From: Streptomyces aurantiacus
Lineage (GTDB): Bacteria; Actinomycetota; Actinomycetes; Streptomycetales; Streptomycetaceae
DNA: 64,000 nucleotides
Direction of reading: 5' to 3'
Assembly (NCBI RefSeq): GCF_027107535.1
Contig: NZ_CP114283.1
Span: 7,316,001 to 7,380,000 of the forward strand
The notes beneath the pieces are model-generated. The model searched no databases, was not told where the DNA came from, and saw nothing but the letters and a program-made list of their open reading frames with translations. This document shows positions 62,856 through 64,000 of this stretch, piece by piece (the first letter of the stretch is position 1; each line of letters opens with the position of its first letter). The position numbers and the translations under genes were made by a program.

Positions 62856-62864
62856 ACTCTAGTA

Positions 62865-62885
62865 CATGACCGCTGGGCGGTCATG
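62865..62885. promoter_or_regulatory. Stem-loop CATGACCGC-TGG-GCGGTCATG
   Basis: Perfect 9-bp arms with a 3-nt loop lie 10 bp from the previous palindrome. It is upstream of both divergent genes, so an operator or leader structure fits better than a terminator. Confidence 0.45.
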
Positions 62886-63076
62886 CCCCGAGGGTGTGTC
62901 CTGTCACGCATCGGGGCCGGGCGGACCCGTTCCCCTCCAGGACGAATGCTGCCCCGGCGGACACTCCGCGCGGACCCTCGCCGGCGACTCCGGAGCCGAA
63001 CCGGGCCCGGGCGCAAGGCCGTTCGGCGTACCGACCGGCATTCGGGGTACCTGAGGGCGAACGAAAGGAGGCACTC

Positions 63077-63283
63077 ATGGCCCTCACCTTCCGCAAGAGC
63101 TTCCGGATCCTGCCCGGGGTGCGACTGAACATCAACAGGAAGTCCTGGTCCATCACCACGGGCGGCCGCAACGGACCCCGGCAGACGCACAGCAGCACAG
63201 GACGGCGGACCACGTCGATGGACCTGCCCGGCCCCTTCGGCTGGCGCCGCACCACCACCAGCAAGCGCCCCAAGCGCCGCTGA
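63077..63283 (+). CDS. DUF4236 mini-protein
   Basis: This 68-residue basic protein begins MALTFRKSFRILPGVRLNIN, the DUF4236 signature, followed by a short SWSITTGGRNG strand and a Lys/Arg-rich end. The function is unknown; DUF4236 proteins are small, beta-rich and widespread. The ribosome site AAAGGAGG before the ATG is excellent. It lies between acnA and the HTH-MurA gene on the plus strand. Confidence 0.85.
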   Translation: MALTFRKSFRILPGVRLNINRKSWSITTGGRNGPRQTHSSTGRRTTSMDLPGPFGWRRTTTSKRPKRR

Positions 63284-63319
63284 GGCGCCGTCACTCCAAC
63301 GACTCACCCGAGATGCCGC

Positions 63320-63340
63320 ATCTCATATGTGAGATAGCCT
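63320..63340 (+). promoter_or_regulatory. Promoter with operator-like dyad before the HTH-MurA gene
   Basis: ATCTCA-TATG-TGAGAT (63320-63335) is directly joined to TAGCCT (63335-63340), a -10 box 6 nt before the ATG at 63347. The mRNA is probably leaderless, and a protein bound to the dyad would cover the promoter spacer. Confidence 0.6.
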
Positions 63341-63346
63341 GCCGCC

Positions 63347-64000
63347 ATGGCAGACGACTACCTCGTACGCATCGGCAAGCTCATCCGTGACGCCCGTCAG
63401 CATCGGGGCTGGACACAGACGCAGCTGGCCGAGGCGCTCGGCACCAGTCAGAGTGCGGTGAACCGCATCGAGCGAGGCAACCAAAACATCAGCCTTGAGA
63501 TGATCGCTCGAATCGGTGAGGCGCTGGACAGCGAGATCGTCTCGCTCGGCTACGCGGGCCCGATGCATCTGCGCGTGGTCGGCGGCCGCCGGCTCTCCGG
63601 CTCGATCGACGTGAAGACCAGCAAGAACGCGTGCGTGGCGCTGCTCTGTGCGACCCTCCTGAACCGGGGCCGCACGGTGCTGCGCCGCGTCGCGCGCATC
63701 GAGGAGGTGTACCGCCTTCTGGAGGTGCTCGGCTCCATCGGCGTACGCACCCGGTGGATCAACGGTGGCGTGGATCTGGAGATCGTGCCGCCGGCCGAGC
63801 TGGAGATGGCGGCCATCGACGCGGCGGCGGCCCGCCGCACCCGCTCGATCATCATGTTCCTCGGCCCGCTGCTGCACCGCATGGACAACTTCAAGCTGCC
63901 GTACGCGGGCGGCTGCGACCTGGGGACGCGGACCATCGAGCCGCACATGATCGCGTTGCGGCGGTTCGGTCTGGACATCGCGGCCACCGAGGGTCTCTAC
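63347..64000 (+). CDS. murA2: HTH-fused UDP-N-acetylglucosamine 1-carboxyvinyltransferase MurA (3' part outside window)
   Basis: The first 218 codons are visible. Residues about 5-62 are an XRE-type HTH (LIRDARQHRGWTQTQLAEAL, then TSQSAVNRIERGN). The MurA fold starts near residue 72 (LRVVGGRRLSGSIDVKTSKNA), with the substrate Lys-Asn pair in TSKNA. The catalytic-loop Cys is present as C190 in YAGGCDLGTRT, the position of E. coli C115. MurA transfers enolpyruvate to UDP-GlcNAc to start peptidoglycan synthesis. The HTH fusion suggests a second, regulated MurA; the C-terminal half is not in the window. Confidence 0.9.
   Translation, partial: MADDYLVRIGKLIRDARQHRGWTQTQLAEALGTSQSAVNRIERGNQNISLEMIARIGEALDSEIVSLGYAGPMHLRVVGGRRLSGSIDVKTSKNACVALLCATLLNRGRTVLRRVARIEEVYRLLEVLGSIGVRTRWINGGVDLEIVPPAELEMAAIDAAAARRTRSIIMFLGPLLHRMDNFKLPYAGGCDLGTRTIEPHMIALRRFGLDIAATEGLY

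Overview
The window is high-GC actinobacterial chromosome, almost certainly Streptomyces. Third-codon GC is very high, GTG and TTG starts are common, several genes look leaderless, and the content is typical of the genus (Rok7B7-type ROK regulator beside xylFGH, ngcEFG-type transporter, HTH-fused MurA, DUF3000, HemQ). From memory, the gene order largely follows the S. coelicolor stretch from about SCO6060 (murC) down to SCO5998 (murA2). No rRNA, tRNA, CRISPR array, transposase or prophage gene was seen.

Layout. 0-4.9 kb: murC-msrB-rpiB-like genes, a conserved small protein, a RibD-C reductase and divergent zapE. 5-8.7 kb: a small secreted protein, then beta-carbonic anhydrase translationally coupled to a SulP transporter, then an SPFH protein. 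8.7-12.1 kb: a Tat-exported PhoX/DUF839 protein, and an aldo/keto reductase overlapping a Pth2-type peptidyl-tRNA hydrolase. 12.3-16.8 kb: the least understood block, a DUF692 (MNIO) enzyme flanked by two paralogous membrane-anchored DUF4142 proteins and followed by a TIGR04222-like membrane protein. 16.9-26 kb: a secreted TAP-like peptidase, hemQ and hemY, a DUF4349 lipoprotein, a CoA-disulfide-reductase-like flavoprotein, a rhomboid protease and hemE. 26-29.4 kb: DUF3000, an orphan response regulator and RNase D. 29.5-36.2 kb: a mannoside-type catabolic locus (sugar ABC transporter, GH2 beta-mannosidase, LacI regulator) with paired operator-like sites. 36.4-39.8 kb: fadA-fadB. 39.9-45 kb: a propeller-like protein, a NYN-like protein, an amino-acid permease and dxs. 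45.4-54 kb: xylFGH, the ROK regulator and ngcEFG. 54.5-59.7 kb: a secreted GH92 alpha-mannosidase and a secreted AA10 LPMO-CBM2 with a perfect CebR box. 60-64 kb: aconitase, a DUF4236 mini-protein and the first part of an HTH-MurA fusion.

How it fits together. Much of the right half is polysaccharide foraging: secreted enzymes (GH92, LPMO), a cytoplasmic mannosidase, three sugar ABC transporters, and LacI, ROK and probably CebR/DasR control. The left half is cell-envelope and heme housekeeping plus an inorganic-carbon module. The best candidate for an undescribed system is the DUF4142-DUF692-DUF4142-TIGR04222 block. No obvious Cys-rich peptide precursor is visible there, so any modification substrate is unknown.

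Limits. All calls come from reading the sequence. No alignments, structure predictions or database searches were run, and gene-order comparisons with S. coelicolor are from memory.
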